From positions 1 through 64,000 of the forward strand of contig WRBD01000008.1 in NCBI GenBank assembly GCA_009779835.1: 64,000 nucleotides of DNA, given 5' to 3'. The stretch comes from Defluviitaleaceae bacterium. GTDB taxonomy: Bacteria; Bacillota; Clostridia; Lachnospirales; WQUN01. This document shows positions 26,868-36,129 of the stretch, in pieces. The notes below the pieces were generated by a model. It did not search any database and was not told where the DNA came from. It saw only the letters and a program-made list of their open reading frames with translations. The translations under genes and the position numbers were made by a program. How positions within the stretch are numbered: the stretch's first letter is position 1; each line of letters opens with the position of its first letter.

Positions 26868-29800
26868 ATGGAATTGACTGATTCCCTATCACCGGTGGCG
26901 GATTCGCCGCATTTGGCAAGCAGTTCTGCTTTGCGTGATAATTATGTAATAGAAAAACTTATCGGATACGGCGGTTTCGGCGCGACTTACATAGGTTGGG
27001 ACAAAGCGGGTGACAGACAAGTTGCGATAAGAGAATATTTTCCCGCGGAATTTTCAACGCGTGTTCCGGGGCGTTCGGAAATTTCTATTTTCAACGATTC
27101 AAAAAAACAAAAACAATTTCACGACGGGCTTGTAAAATTTCTTGAAGAAGCAAAACAAATTTCAAAACTTCAAGGTGAAGACGGCATTATTAATATATAC
27201 GACTCCTTTGAGGCAAACAACACGGCTTATATTATTATGGAGTACCTTGACGGAAATTTACTTTCCGAGATTCAAGGCGGCGATAATAAGCACAACAGAT
27301 ACAATGCTACTGTAGCAATTGATTTTGTAATGCCTATTATAAAATCGCTTAAAACTTTACACGATGCCGGTATATATCACTTAGATATCGCGCCGAATAA
27401 TATTTTTATGACAAGCAAAGGCAAAACTAAACTTATCGACTTTTCGGCGTACCGCCATGTAACAACATCGTACACCCGCAGTTTATCCGTTATTGTAAAG
27501 CCGGGGTTTTCGCCGGAAGAACTTTACCGCAGCAGCGGCGACCTTGGTGCGCACACAGATGTTTACGCAATAGGCGCGGTTTTATATCGTTTACTTACGG
27601 GGGTAGTTCCGCCCGATGCAATGTCGCGCAGAATGAATCTTGAAAACGGTAGAAAAGACCCGCTCAAATCTATTAGAAATTTCAATTCAAAAGTTTCTAA
27701 AAGCCAAGAAAACGCAATTATGAACGCGCTGAATGTTCAAATAAAAGACCGCACACCGGATGTTTCAACCTTTGCAGACGAGCTAACATCCGACAACGCA
27801 AAACGGCGCGGGCAAAAGGTAGGATTTCTTGATATCGGAAAATGGTCGGGTAAGGCGAAAGCTATTGTCGGAACAGGCGCGGCGGCGATTATAACTGTTG
27901 TCGTACTTATTTTAATCGGAGTTTTCGCTCCACCGGAATTTGAAATACCGGAAGGTATGGTTGCTGTCCCCAATGTTGTAAATGAATCGCGAGCTTCGGC
28001 GGAAGCGTTACTTGAAGCTGAAAATCTTTTGCCTTTTATTGTCGGCAGGGAGTTTTCGCAAATTATACCCCCGGGCTTTGTTTTATTGCAGGATGTATCA
28101 GCGGGAACCTTTGTTCCTGTTCTTACAAGAGTTTCGCTGACAATCAGTTATGGGGCTGAAATGGTTCTTCTTCCTTTTGTAGTTGGTTTTTCGGCGGACG
28201 AAGCACAGGAGGAATTGGAATCCGTTGGCTTCAGCGTAAGACGAATATACGAATATAGCCGCTTTATTGTAGAAGGTGCTGTTATAAGGACAAACTTTGA
28301 TGATGCCAACTCTGCCGTACTTGGCGCAACCGTAAGGCTTTATATTTCAAGAGGCCCCGACCCGGAATCTGACGAACCGTATTTATCTGACGTTCCGAAT
28401 ATCGAGGGCTTGACGCTTGAAGATGCTATAAGGATTTCAAATGAAGCGGGTTTTGCTGTGGAAGTAATTCACCGCCGCTACGGAACAGAACCAAGATACG
28501 AAGTTATCTCCCAGTCTTTGAATGCCGGTACCCGCACAATGACTGATAACATAATGGGGCTTGTTATTTCTTTGGGTGAAAGAGTGGCTCTTTTACCCGA
28601 CTTGCAGGCAAGAACATTGGAAGACGCGCAAAGGGTTCTTAATAACGCGGGCTTTAACACTAATGTTACAACGGCGCACAGCGAAACAGTAGCAAGAGGG
28701 CTTATAATTTCTCAAAGCCCGGCACCGGGTACATTACTATACGGTACTGCTGTTTCAATAGTGGTTTCTGCGGGAGGATTACCGTTTGCCGCGCCAAATG
28801 TTACCGGATTATCGGAAGACGTCGCCAGAAGTGCGCTTAATACAGAGGGCTTGATGGTTTCAATCAGCTATGAACCCGGAAATCCGGAAGGCAATGTTAT
28901 CAGACAGTCGCCAGATTCCGGCTCTCAGGTTGTCAGAGGCGATACGATATATCTTGTTGTCACCAATAATCGTCCCGTTAATGTTCCGAATGTTGAAGGA
29001 ATGACACGTGAAGCCGCGGAAAACGCGTTAAGAAACGCAGGTTTAAGGTCAAGCGCTTTTGAAAATTTCCATGAAACAGTTGCCGTAGGGCATGTAATTT
29101 CATTCTCGCCAAGCGGAACGCAGCCGGAAACCACAATTATTAACCTTATGATAAGCGCGGGGCGTGAACCGGTTCCTGTTCCCACGGGATTAACGGGAAT
29201 GGAAAAAGTTGAGGCAGAACGCCGAATTTTTGCCGCTAACTTACGCTCCGTTGTAACAGAGGAACATCACGATACCATTGCGGCAGGAATTGTTATATCC
29301 CAAAACCCCGCGTCCGGTATGCTTTTCCGGAACGACCCCGTAAGTATTGTTATTTCGCTGGGTGCGGAAGAAGTATCCGTACCGAACGTCGTAGGGCAAA
29401 CACAATCCGCCGCGCAAAATACGCTTCAAGCGCAACGCTTCCATATGGAAGTTGTTGACGAGCAGTTCAGTAACGCAACACCTCCTGTCCCTGCGGGCAA
29501 CGTAATGCTGCAAACCCCAAACGCGGGGCAGATTCTAACAAGAGGCGGAACCGTAAGAGTTACTTTAAGTCTTGGACCGGTTCCAAATCACCGAATCACC
29601 TATGACCGAAACGATGGCACGGGTACAATGCAGCCGGTTTATGTAAGAAACGGATTACACCATTTCGCAAGCCAAAATCAATTCACCCGCGCAAATTTTG
29701 TATTTGAAAGCTGGAATACCCAAGCTAACGGACAAGGCACAAGATATGACGCGGGTCAAAGAATAAACAATATAGAAGCGCCTATAACTCTTTACGCGCA

Positions 29801-31439
29801 ATGGGAACGTGATTTCATAGTAACTTATCACTCGAATGACGGAACAGGCAACGCACCGACAGTTCCGCCGATTAAACCGGGGCAAAGTCACATTGTTATT
29901 CATAATCCTTTCAACCGCGCCAATTACACATTCACAAACTGGAATACGCAAGCAAACGGCAACGGGACTTCTTATTCGCCCGGTGACCCTATCTTAAATA
30001 TTCGCGCGGATATTAATTTATTTGCGCAGTGGGTTCCCGCCACTGTTCCTGTAATAAATATCAACATGTATTACTCGCCTCAAAATCCCGTTGCGGGAAC
30101 GCCGATTGTACTTTCGGGTGTGGTTTCTCCTTCAAATGCCACTCACCAAACCATTGTTTGGAGTGTTTTCAACCAGGGAACCACAGGCGCGACAATCAAT
30201 GGAAATACTTTAAATACCACAGCCGCCGGAACCGTTACCGTGCAAGCGACAATTGTAAACGGTATTTCTGTTGTACCGCCGCAAAATTATACGAAAGATT
30301 TCTCAATTGATATAACAGTTGCTTCTGTTGCTCCGATAATAACAAGCGGCAACAGTACGTCTATACAACACGGCGTTGGCGGAATTTTTAATGTGATTGC
30401 GACGGGTGTGCCGCAACAAATTACTTTCTCGCTGTCCAACGCACCCTCGGGCGTTACTATTGACGGCAACAGCGGCGTTATGACCATTGCGGCGGCGACG
30501 GCGGGCGGTACGCATAGTTTTTTGATAACCGCAAGCAATGCGGCGGGTAATTCAACGCCGCAAAATTTTACTCTTATAATTACTATGAACCCGCCGACAA
30601 TCACAAGTGCAAACAATACGTCTGTGCAACACGGCGCAGGCGGCACATTTAATGTAACCGCTACAGGTACAACGCCAATCACATTCTCATTATCCGGCGA
30701 ACCCTCGGGCATTTCAATCAACAACTCGGGTGCTATTAACATCTCGACAGCGGTTGCGGCAGGGACGCATAATTTTACAATCACGGCAAGTAATGATGCA
30801 GGCAATGTACAACAATCCTTCTCGCTTACCGTCACGGGGTCGGCACCCGCATTTACAAGCGCCAACAGCACAAGTGTTCCTTATGGCACAGGCGGAGCAT
30901 TCTCTGTAACAGCCGGCGGTACAATGCCAATTATTTTCGCGCTGTCCGGCGCACCCGCAGGTGTTGCAATTGATAATAACGGTAATTTGAGCATCGCGGC
31001 ATCAGTTCCACCGGGTAGTCACTCCTTTACAATAACAGCCACAAATGCCGTGGGTAACACACAGCAAGGCTTTACACTTACGGTTCAGCCCCCGGCACAC
31101 GTTCCAGCAATAGGTGTCACGCTGACAATTACACCTCCAACCGATTATGGTCTGCCGTTCCCGCACATTCCTCCGGCCTCGGGTGGCACGCAAATTCTTA
31201 GAAGCGTACAGTATACCTTGTCAGGAGTGGTAGCTCCTGAAAACGCCACAAATACCGCCATAACATGGAGTATTCAAAACGCGGGAACAACCGGCGCGAC
31301 AATCACCGGTGTAAACGGGAATATTATTAACACCACCGGAACAGGTGCAGTTACCGTAAGAGCAACCATAGTAGGCGGCGGCGCAACGGCAACAGCAAAC
31401 TTTACGCAAGATTTCGTGTTTGCCGTGGTTGATGAATAG
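26868..31439 (+). CDS. giant PASTA kinase-like surface protein, probable pseudokinase
   Basis: The 1523-residue protein has a cytoplasmic kinase fold (about residues 24-310), a membrane helix (about 330-353) and a very long ectodomain. The ectodomain holds eight PASTA repeats (about 362-903), two Listeria-Bacteroides-type repeats (about 905-1060), an Ig-like segment, three putative Ig (He_PIG-like) repeats (about 1150-1410) and a final Ig-like unit. The kinase fold departs from consensus: VAIK is VAIR (R55), HRD is HLD (about 171-173) and DFG is DFS (about 190-192). Loss of the ATP-anchoring lysine suggests a pseudokinase or a very unusual kinase, perhaps an allosteric partner of the intact kinase upstream. 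There is no LPXTG anchor. It is the last gene of the cluster. Confidence 0.85.
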   Translation: MELTDSLSPVADSPHLASSSALRDNYVIEKLIGYGGFGATYIGWDKAGDRQVAIREYFPAEFSTRVPGRSEISIFNDSKKQKQFHDGLVKFLEEAKQISKLQGEDGIINIYDSFEANNTAYIIMEYLDGNLLSEIQGGDNKHNRYNATVAIDFVMPIIKSLKTLHDAGIYHLDIAPNNIFMTSKGKTKLIDFSAYRHVTTSYTRSLSVIVKPGFSPEELYRSSGDLGAHTDVYAIGAVLYRLLTGVVPPDAMSRRMNLENGRKDPLKSIRNFNSKVSKSQENAIMNALNVQIKDRTPDVSTFADELTSDNAKRRGQKVGFLDIGKWSGKAKAIVGTGAAAIITVVVLILIGVFAPPEFEIPEGMVAVPNVVNESRASAEALLEAENLLPFIVGREFSQIIPPGFVLLQDVSAGTFVPVLTRVSLTISYGAEMVLLPFVVGFSADEAQEELESVGFSVRRIYEYSRFIVEGAVIRTNFDDANSAVLGATVRLYISRGPDPESDEPYLSDVPNIEGLTLEDAIRISNEAGFAVEVIHRRYGTEPRYEVISQSLNAGTRTMTDNIMGLVISLGERVALLPDLQARTLEDAQRVLNNAGFNTNVTTAHSETVARGLIISQSPAPGTLLYGTAVSIVVSAGGLPFAAPNVTGLSEDVARSALNTEGLMVSISYEPGNPEGNVIRQSPDSGSQVVRGDTIYLVVTNNRPVNVPNVEGMTREAAENALRNAGLRSSAFENFHETVAVGHVISFSPSGTQPETTIINLMISAGREPVPVPTGLTGMEKVEAERRIFAANLRSVVTEEHHDTIAAGIVISQNPASGMLFRNDPVSIVISLGAEEVSVPNVVGQTQSAAQNTLQAQRFHMEVVDEQFSNATPPVPAGNVMLQTPNAGQILTRGGTVRVTLSLGPVPNHRITYDRNDGTGTMQPVYVRNGLHHFASQNQFTRANFVFESWNTQANGQGTRYDAGQRINNIEAPITLYAQWERDFIVTYHSNDGTGNAPTVPPIKPGQSHIVIHNPFNRANYTFTNWNTQANGNGTSYSPGDPILNIRADINLFAQWVPATVPVININMYYSPQNPVAGTPIVLSGVVSPSNATHQTIVWSVFNQGTTGATINGNTLNTTAAGTVTVQATIVNGISVVPPQNYTKDFSIDITVASVAPIITSGNSTSIQHGVGGIFNVIATGVPQQITFSLSNAPSGVTIDGNSGVMTIAAATAGGTHSFLITASNAAGNSTPQNFTLIITMNPPTITSANNTSVQHGAGGTFNVTATGTTPITFSLSGEPSGISINNSGAINISTAVAAGTHNFTITASNDAGNVQQSFSLTVTGSAPAFTSANSTSVPYGTGGAFSVTAGGTMPIIFALSGAPAGVAIDNNGNLSIAASVPPGSHSFTITATNAVGNTQQGFTLTVQPPAHVPAIGVTLTITPPTDYGLPFPHIPPASGGTQILRSVQYTLSGVVAPENATNTAITWSIQNAGTTGATITGVNGNIINTTGTGAVTVRATIVGGGATATANFTQDFVFAVVDE
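27961..29580 (+). repeat. array of eight PASTA repeats
   Basis: Eight consecutive units of about 65-70 residues each follow the pattern VPNVxGxxxxxAxxxL...VxxQxPxxGxxxxxGxxVxLxxS. They are diverged from one another, so the array is old rather than a recent expansion. PASTA domains bind peptidoglycan fragments in characterised kinases. Confidence 0.85.
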
Positions 31440-31493
31440 AATTGTGGCAATCAATGCAATTGAATAATATGAAGTTGGAAAACATCTCCTCGA

Positions 31494-31532
31494 AACTGCC
31501 TGCTCGAAATTATATAGCAGGCAGTTTTTTTA
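31494..31532 (+). terminator. strong intrinsic terminator closing the large cluster
   Basis: AACTGCCTGCT (31494-31504) and AGCAGGCAGTT (31516-31526) form a perfect 11-base stem with an 11-base loop, followed by a T-run. It ends the plus-strand cluster 55 bases after the last stop codon. Confidence 0.9.
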
Positions 31533-31577
31533 TAGGTTTTACTTGCTGTTAGTGCGGTTAGTCTGTAAAATTTTTAT

Positions 31578-32822
31578 TTATTCCCCCGTACCATTCCAGT
31601 AGGCTTCTTGCTCAGGGGTAAGAACATCAAGACCGAGGTTCATTGCCTTTGATTTCATCAGTGCGATTTGGCGGTCTACGTCAACGGGGATTTTATAAAG
31701 GGCAGGTTTTAGATTTTTACCCTTTTGTGCTATGTGTAGCGCGCCCATTGCTTGCAAGGCGAAGGACATATCCATAATATCGGCGGGGTGACCGTTGCCC
31801 GCTACAATATTTACCAGTTTACCATCTGCAAGTACGTTTAGAATGCGGCCGTCTTTAAGATGGTAGCCGTCTATAAAGGGGCGGCGTTCTTCTACCTTTG
31901 TGGACATGGCAAGAAGGTCGGGCTTGGAAAATTCTACGTCGAAATGACCGGCGTTCGCAAGAAATGCGTTGTGGCGCATTACTTCGTAGTGACGGGCGGT
32001 TATTACGTCTTTGTTTCCTGTTACGGTTACAAAAAATTCGCCTATTCTTGCGGCATCGTCCATTTTCATTACGCGGAAACCGTCCATTACCGCTTCCATT
32101 GCGCGCCACGGGTTGATTTCTGTGACGATTACACGCGCGCCAAGACCTTTTGCCCGCATTGCAACGCCTTTTCCGCAAAAACCGTATCCCGCGACTACTA
32201 CATCGCGCCCGGTCAGCATTACGTTTGTTGTATACATAATAGAATCCCAAACGGATTGCCCTGTGCCGTGAACATTATCAAAGAGATGCTTCGAGTCCGC
32301 GTCGTTTACCGCCATCATCGGGAATTTTAAAGTGCCTTCGCGTTCGCGGGCCTTTAAGCGATTTATACCTGTGGTTGTTTCTTCGCAGCCACCGATAAGA
32401 TTTTCGCCGTACGCGGCGCATTCACCGTGAAGAAGGCTTATGAAATCGCCGCCGTCGTCAATGATAATGTGCGGCTTAAATTCGAGCGTTTTTTTCAGAT
32501 GTTCCCAATATTCCTCTTCGGTTGCGTTGTACCACGCATAAACCTTGTGTCCTTGCGACGCAAGACCCGCGCAAACATCGTCCTTTGTTGAAAGTGTGTT
32601 TGAGCCGGTGGTGGCAACATCCGCGCCGCCCGCCGCAAGAACCTGCGATAAATACGCCGTTTTTGCTTCAAGATGAACGCACACGGAAATTCTCATTCCC
32701 GCAAAGGGCTTGTCTTTTTTAAATTGTTCTTCAATTTGCCTTAGAACGGGCATATATTCTTTTACCCACTCGATTTTTTTTATTCCCGCTTCCGCCAAAG
32801 ATGGGTCACGTATAATGCTCAT
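31578..32822 (-). CDS. ahcY: adenosylhomocysteinase (S-adenosylhomocysteine hydrolase)
   Basis: The 414-residue enzyme reversibly hydrolyses S-adenosylhomocysteine to adenosine and homocysteine in the methyl cycle. It shows VHLEAKTAYL, the substrate-side DDGGD segment, GCEETTTGINRL, the NAD-binding GYGFCGKGVA and the C-terminal MDMSFALQA. It is of the shorter form that lacks the 40-residue insert seen in many proteobacterial and eukaryotic enzymes. Its RBS is GGGAGG. It follows htrA by 32 bases on the minus strand and is probably co-transcribed with it. A few related enzymes prefer S-inosylhomocysteine, which sequence alone does not exclude. Confidence 0.95.
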   Translation of the reverse strand: MSIIRDPSLAEAGIKKIEWVKEYMPVLRQIEEQFKKDKPFAGMRISVCVHLEAKTAYLSQVLAAGGADVATTGSNTLSTKDDVCAGLASQGHKVYAWYNATEEEYWEHLKKTLEFKPHIIIDDGGDFISLLHGECAAYGENLIGGCEETTTGINRLKAREREGTLKFPMMAVNDADSKHLFDNVHGTGQSVWDSIMYTTNVMLTGRDVVVAGYGFCGKGVAMRAKGLGARVIVTEINPWRAMEAVMDGFRVMKMDDAARIGEFFVTVTGNKDVITARHYEVMRHNAFLANAGHFDVEFSKPDLLAMSTKVEERRPFIDGYHLKDGRILNVLADGKLVNIVAGNGHPADIMDMSFALQAMGALHIAQKGKNLKPALYKIPVDVDRQIALMKSKAMNLGLDVLTPEQEAYWNGTGE

Positions 32823-32854
32823 TTCACAATTCCTCCCAAGATTTTTCTTTCATA

Positions 32855-34003
32855 TTAATGCATTCGCGCACCAAGCACAACCGAAATTTCCATTTGTTCG
32901 CCGTCGCGATAAATTCTTAGAACGGCTGTGTCGCCAGGGCGCGATATTTCCAGCGCGGCTTGAAGGTCTTCCGTACTTGATATGCGGCGGCCATTGAATT
33001 GAATGATTAGGTCGCCGCGAATTATGCCGGCTTCTTCGGCAGGCGAGTCGTCTATGACCCTGCGTACAAGAACGCCCGTTGACGGCAGATTAAACAGACT
33101 CCGGATAAATTCCGAAATATCCTCGGGATCGATGCCAAGCCACGTCCTGCGAACAGAACCGGTTTCCATGATATCCATAAGAAGCGGGAGCACGTTATTA
33201 ATCGGAAGCGCGTAGCCCATCCCCTCGATGTCCGAGCCGATTAACTTTGCGGTTACAATGCCGATTACCTCGCCGTTTTGATTCACCAGAGGGCCGCCGC
33301 TGTTTCCGCGGTTTACCGCCGCGTCGGTTTGCAGAACGTCCAATATAAGACGGTCGCGCCTGTCGGGAATTTCTATGTTTAGCGACAACGCACTTATTAT
33401 TCCGCGTGTTACCGTTTTCCCTTCACCCATCGCGTTTCCTATTGCGATTACAGAATCGCCCATTCGCAGCACGTCGGAGTCCCCAAGCCGGGCTATCGCG
33501 AAAGGTACATCTATTTCTTCCATTTCTGCACGCGATGCCGCAATCACTGCCACGTCGGAGCTTCTGTCGTGACCGACTACACTCGCTGCAACTTGTGCGG
33601 TATCGTCAATAGAAATTAAAATCGAATTCGTATTTTCTATTACATGATTGTTTGTTGCAATATATATAAAATCTTCGTCTTCCGCGAAAATAAATCCGCT
33701 GCCTGAACCGGGTACGTCGCGTCGTGAATGCCCCATAGGTCCGGTCACGTGTATACTTACGACCGCGGCTTTTGCTTCGGGAATTATTTCAACGAAGCTT
33801 GGCTCTTGCGTGTCAACGGGAACAACAAGCGGATTAACCCGCACCGTTGTAATTGAGGTTTCGGCAGGTTCCGATGTGTCTGAAGAAATTTCCATCTGTG
33901 GCAGAAAATGCATTGCAATAGAGCTTCCCGCGCCAATCCCAAGTCCCAACGCCGCTCCCCCTAAGCAAAATGCAAAAATAAATAAAATTATTTTTTTTCC
34001 CAT
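32855..34003 (-). CDS. HtrA/DegP-like membrane-anchored serine protease
   Basis: The 382-residue protein has an N-terminal membrane anchor (about residues 5-32), a trypsin-like domain with catalytic triad His120 (ATNNHVIE), Asp150 (RSSDVAVI) and Ser235 (NRGNSGGPL), and one PDZ domain (about 285-380). Such proteases degrade misfolded envelope proteins and respond to secretion stress. The start follows CAGGGAGG. It is divergent from the xylanase gene, and a TATAAT -10 box for it can be read on the minus strand at 34033-34038, though the -35 box is poor. It heads the htrA-ahcY pair. Confidence 0.93.
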   Translation of the reverse strand: MGKKIILFIFAFCLGGAALGLGIGAGSSIAMHFLPQMEISSDTSEPAETSITTVRVNPLVVPVDTQEPSFVEIIPEAKAAVVSIHVTGPMGHSRRDVPGSGSGFIFAEDEDFIYIATNNHVIENTNSILISIDDTAQVAASVVGHDRSSDVAVIAASRAEMEEIDVPFAIARLGDSDVLRMGDSVIAIGNAMGEGKTVTRGIISALSLNIEIPDRRDRLILDVLQTDAAVNRGNSGGPLVNQNGEVIGIVTAKLIGSDIEGMGYALPINNVLPLLMDIMETGSVRRTWLGIDPEDISEFIRSLFNLPSTGVLVRRVIDDSPAEEAGIIRGDLIIQFNGRRISSTEDLQAALEISRPGDTAVLRIYRDGEQMEISVVLGARMH

Positions 34004-34118
34004 GTAAAAACCTCCCTGTGCGAATTTATTCTATTATACATAGCTTAATTGAATAAAATATGTACGTATTGTAAATTTTCTGTTATCTTAAATAAGAACA
34101 AACATCAGGGAGGAACTT

Positions 34119-35465
34119 ATGAGAAATTATTTTGTAAAACGTGTTGTGATTTTTGCGATAATTCTTGCAATGGTTTTTCCGATTTCGATTTCCGCAACAG
34201 GAATTGAACGCGTACTAACAGGGAACGGCAACAATAGAATAGATCAAAGAGTAAACGGGTTTGACTACGAGGCATGGACAGACCATCGCGGCGCGGACGG
34301 AATAAGCATGACCATTTATAATGACGGCTCATTTTTCGGCGAGTGGACACGAACATACAATACACTTTTCCGCGTAGGCAGAAGATTCCCACGAAACACG
34401 CGCATTGACAGTCTCGGCGAGGTTTCTGTTTCGTACAGCGCGCCGGAATTCAGAACGTCGGGAGGCGCCACTTATCTTGGCCTTTACGGCTGGACGCGCG
34501 ATCCTCTTATCGAATGGTACATCATGGACAGTTGGATTGACTTCAATGTGATGCAAATTGCGGGTACGGACAATGTCGTGCATCACGGCACCGTTACAAC
34601 GAACGGTCACGTTTACGATATTGTAACGAACTGGAGAATAAATCAGCCCTCCATTGCGGGAGAAAGAATGTCAACCTTCTTGCAGATTTTCAGCATTCGC
34701 CAAAACAGCAGACGCAACAGAACTTCAACCACCCCGTTAAGCGGAACGATAGATGTTTCCGCACATTTTGAAGCATGGGAAAAACGCATAGAGCCCCAAA
34801 CCTTAACAATAGGCGAAAGAACGCACACTGCAAGCTTTATTGCAAGTGCAGCACTGCACGAAATTATGTTTCTCGTCGAAGGCTTTGGCGGTGAGCAATT
34901 CAGCACCGGTAGCGGCAGAGTGGACAAGCTTTGCATCCGCTACGGCAACAATTCGGTATGCACCTCATACGGATGTTCCAATTGCACGGGAACTGTTCCG
35001 GAACCAACACCATCACCCGAACCAACCTCTGAACCCACACCTGAACCCACACCAACCCCCGCGCCAACTCTCCCGCTCATTCCTACACCAACTCCCGCAC
35101 CACCAAATACATCACCAACAATGAGATTTGAAGTAGGTTCTCATTCATTCACAACCCGCGGAAATAACCAAACCCTTGAAGCCGCGCCGTTTATAGACAA
35201 CATTAACGGGCGCACAATGGTTCCGCTCCGTGCGGTTGCGGAAGGTCTTGGCGCGACAATTGACTGGAATGAAACCACAAGAACAATATCCTTCGTGCGA
35301 GACGGCGAAATTATCCACCTTACAATAGGCGTTGAATTACCCGTCGGCATGGGAACCGCCGAAATTGTAAGCGGCAGAACATTCGTACCCGTTCGTTATG
35401 TATCAGAAATTTTTGGTGCGGAAGTCCGCTGGCAATCTGCCACAAGGGCTGTTTATATTTATTAA
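34119..35465 (+). CDS. secreted GH11 endo-xylanase with C-terminal stalk domain
   Basis: This is a 448-residue secreted enzyme. A signal peptide occupies about residues 1-26. A glycoside hydrolase family 11 jelly-roll domain (about 45-260) follows, with FDYEAWTD, TYLGLYGWTRDPLIEWY (nucleophile Glu132) and FLVEGFGG (acid/base Glu254). A short four-cysteine segment comes next, then a Pro/Thr/Glu linker (about 288-332) and a copper-amine-oxidase-N-like stalk domain (about 335-448, TMVPLRAVAEGLGA). It cleaves internal beta-1,4 bonds of xylan outside the cell. The stalk-type domain in place of a carbohydrate-binding module or dockerin may attach the enzyme to the envelope. The start follows CAGGGAGG. 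Confidence 0.92.
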   Translation: MRNYFVKRVVIFAIILAMVFPISISATGIERVLTGNGNNRIDQRVNGFDYEAWTDHRGADGISMTIYNDGSFFGEWTRTYNTLFRVGRRFPRNTRIDSLGEVSVSYSAPEFRTSGGATYLGLYGWTRDPLIEWYIMDSWIDFNVMQIAGTDNVVHHGTVTTNGHVYDIVTNWRINQPSIAGERMSTFLQIFSIRQNSRRNRTSTTPLSGTIDVSAHFEAWEKRIEPQTLTIGERTHTASFIASAALHEIMFLVEGFGGEQFSTGSGRVDKLCIRYGNNSVCTSYGCSNCTGTVPEPTPSPEPTSEPTPEPTPTPAPTLPLIPTPTPAPPNTSPTMRFEVGSHSFTTRGNNQTLEAAPFIDNINGRTMVPLRAVAEGLGATIDWNETTRTISFVRDGEIIHLTIGVELPVGMGTAEIVSGRTFVPVRYVSEIFGAEVRWQSATRAVYIY

Positions 35466-35486
35466 GTTGTTTTGCCATTTTACGTT

Positions 35487-35530
35487 AAAATCCCCCAACT
35501 TTCCGGCTTGGAAAATTTGGGGGATTTTTT
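35487..35530. terminator. bidirectional terminator between the xylanase gene and pyrE
   Basis: AAAATCCCCCAA (35487-35498) pairs perfectly with TTGGGGGATTTT (35517-35528). T-runs follow in both directions, so it can serve the convergent xylanase and pyr transcripts. Confidence 0.9.
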
Positions 35531-35553
35531 AATACCCTCCGCTTGTATAGATG

Positions 35554-36129
35554 TCAGGTCGTGGAAGTTGTTCTGCTCCCCGGTTTCGTAATGGATATTC
35601 CTTGCTTACAAAGCGGGCATTCTTCGGGGGCGTATGAAATAATTTCCATAGAATACGCGGCAACTGCCTTTGTGTTCAGATCCATTTTACCGCCCGTGCG
35701 GTCAACGATTACACTCACTCCAACCAATGTTGCGTCGTAGGTTTTTACCAGTTCTATAATTTCCCGAATTGTGCCGCCCGTTGTGTAAACGTCTTCGGCG
35801 ACAACTACGCGAGCGTTTTTCGGAATATCGAAACCGCGCCGAAGGGTCATTTTTCCGTTTTCGCGCTCGGCGAAAATGCTATTTGCGGAAAGTGCGCGGG
35901 CTACTTCGTAGCCCCAAACTATTCCGCCAATTGCCGGTGCAATCACGATGTCAACTTGTTCATCTGCGAAATCTTCCGCGACTTTTTTTGCAAGTTCTTC
36001 CGTGTGTTCCGGATATTGCAGAACTTTTGCGCACTGCATATATTGCGCACCGTGTCTGCCCGATGTGTAAAGAAAATGCCCGTCAAGAAGCGCGTCAGCT
36101 TTTTGTAAAATTTTTTCAACTCTGTTCAT
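35554..36129 (-). CDS. pyrE: orotate phosphoribosyltransferase
   Basis: The 191-residue enzyme joins orotate to PRPP to give orotidine monophosphate. The PRPP loop is VVVAEDVYTTGGT. The N-terminal GHFLYTSGRHGAQY and C-terminal ECPLCKQG match the clostridial form of the family. It is the last gene of the pyrC-F-K-D-E operon and overlaps the pyrD stop by four bases. A bidirectional terminator follows. Confidence 0.95.
   Translation of the reverse strand: MNRVEKILQKADALLDGHFLYTSGRHGAQYMQCAKVLQYPEHTEELAKKVAEDFADEQVDIVIAPAIGGIVWGYEVARALSANSIFAERENGKMTLRRGFDIPKNARVVVAEDVYTTGGTIREIIELVKTYDATLVGVSVIVDRTGGKMDLNTKAVAAYSMEIISYAPEECPLCKQGISITKPGSRTTSTT

Noticed and set aside
30287-30871. 194-codon minus-strand ORF
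   Set aside because: It is an antisense shadow of the He_PIG-like repeats of the plus-strand kinase-like gene. It has no ribosome binding site and only low-complexity alanine/valine-rich product.
31860-32330. 156-codon plus-strand ORF
   Set aside because: It is an antisense shadow of ahcY, whose conserved motifs lie on the minus strand.
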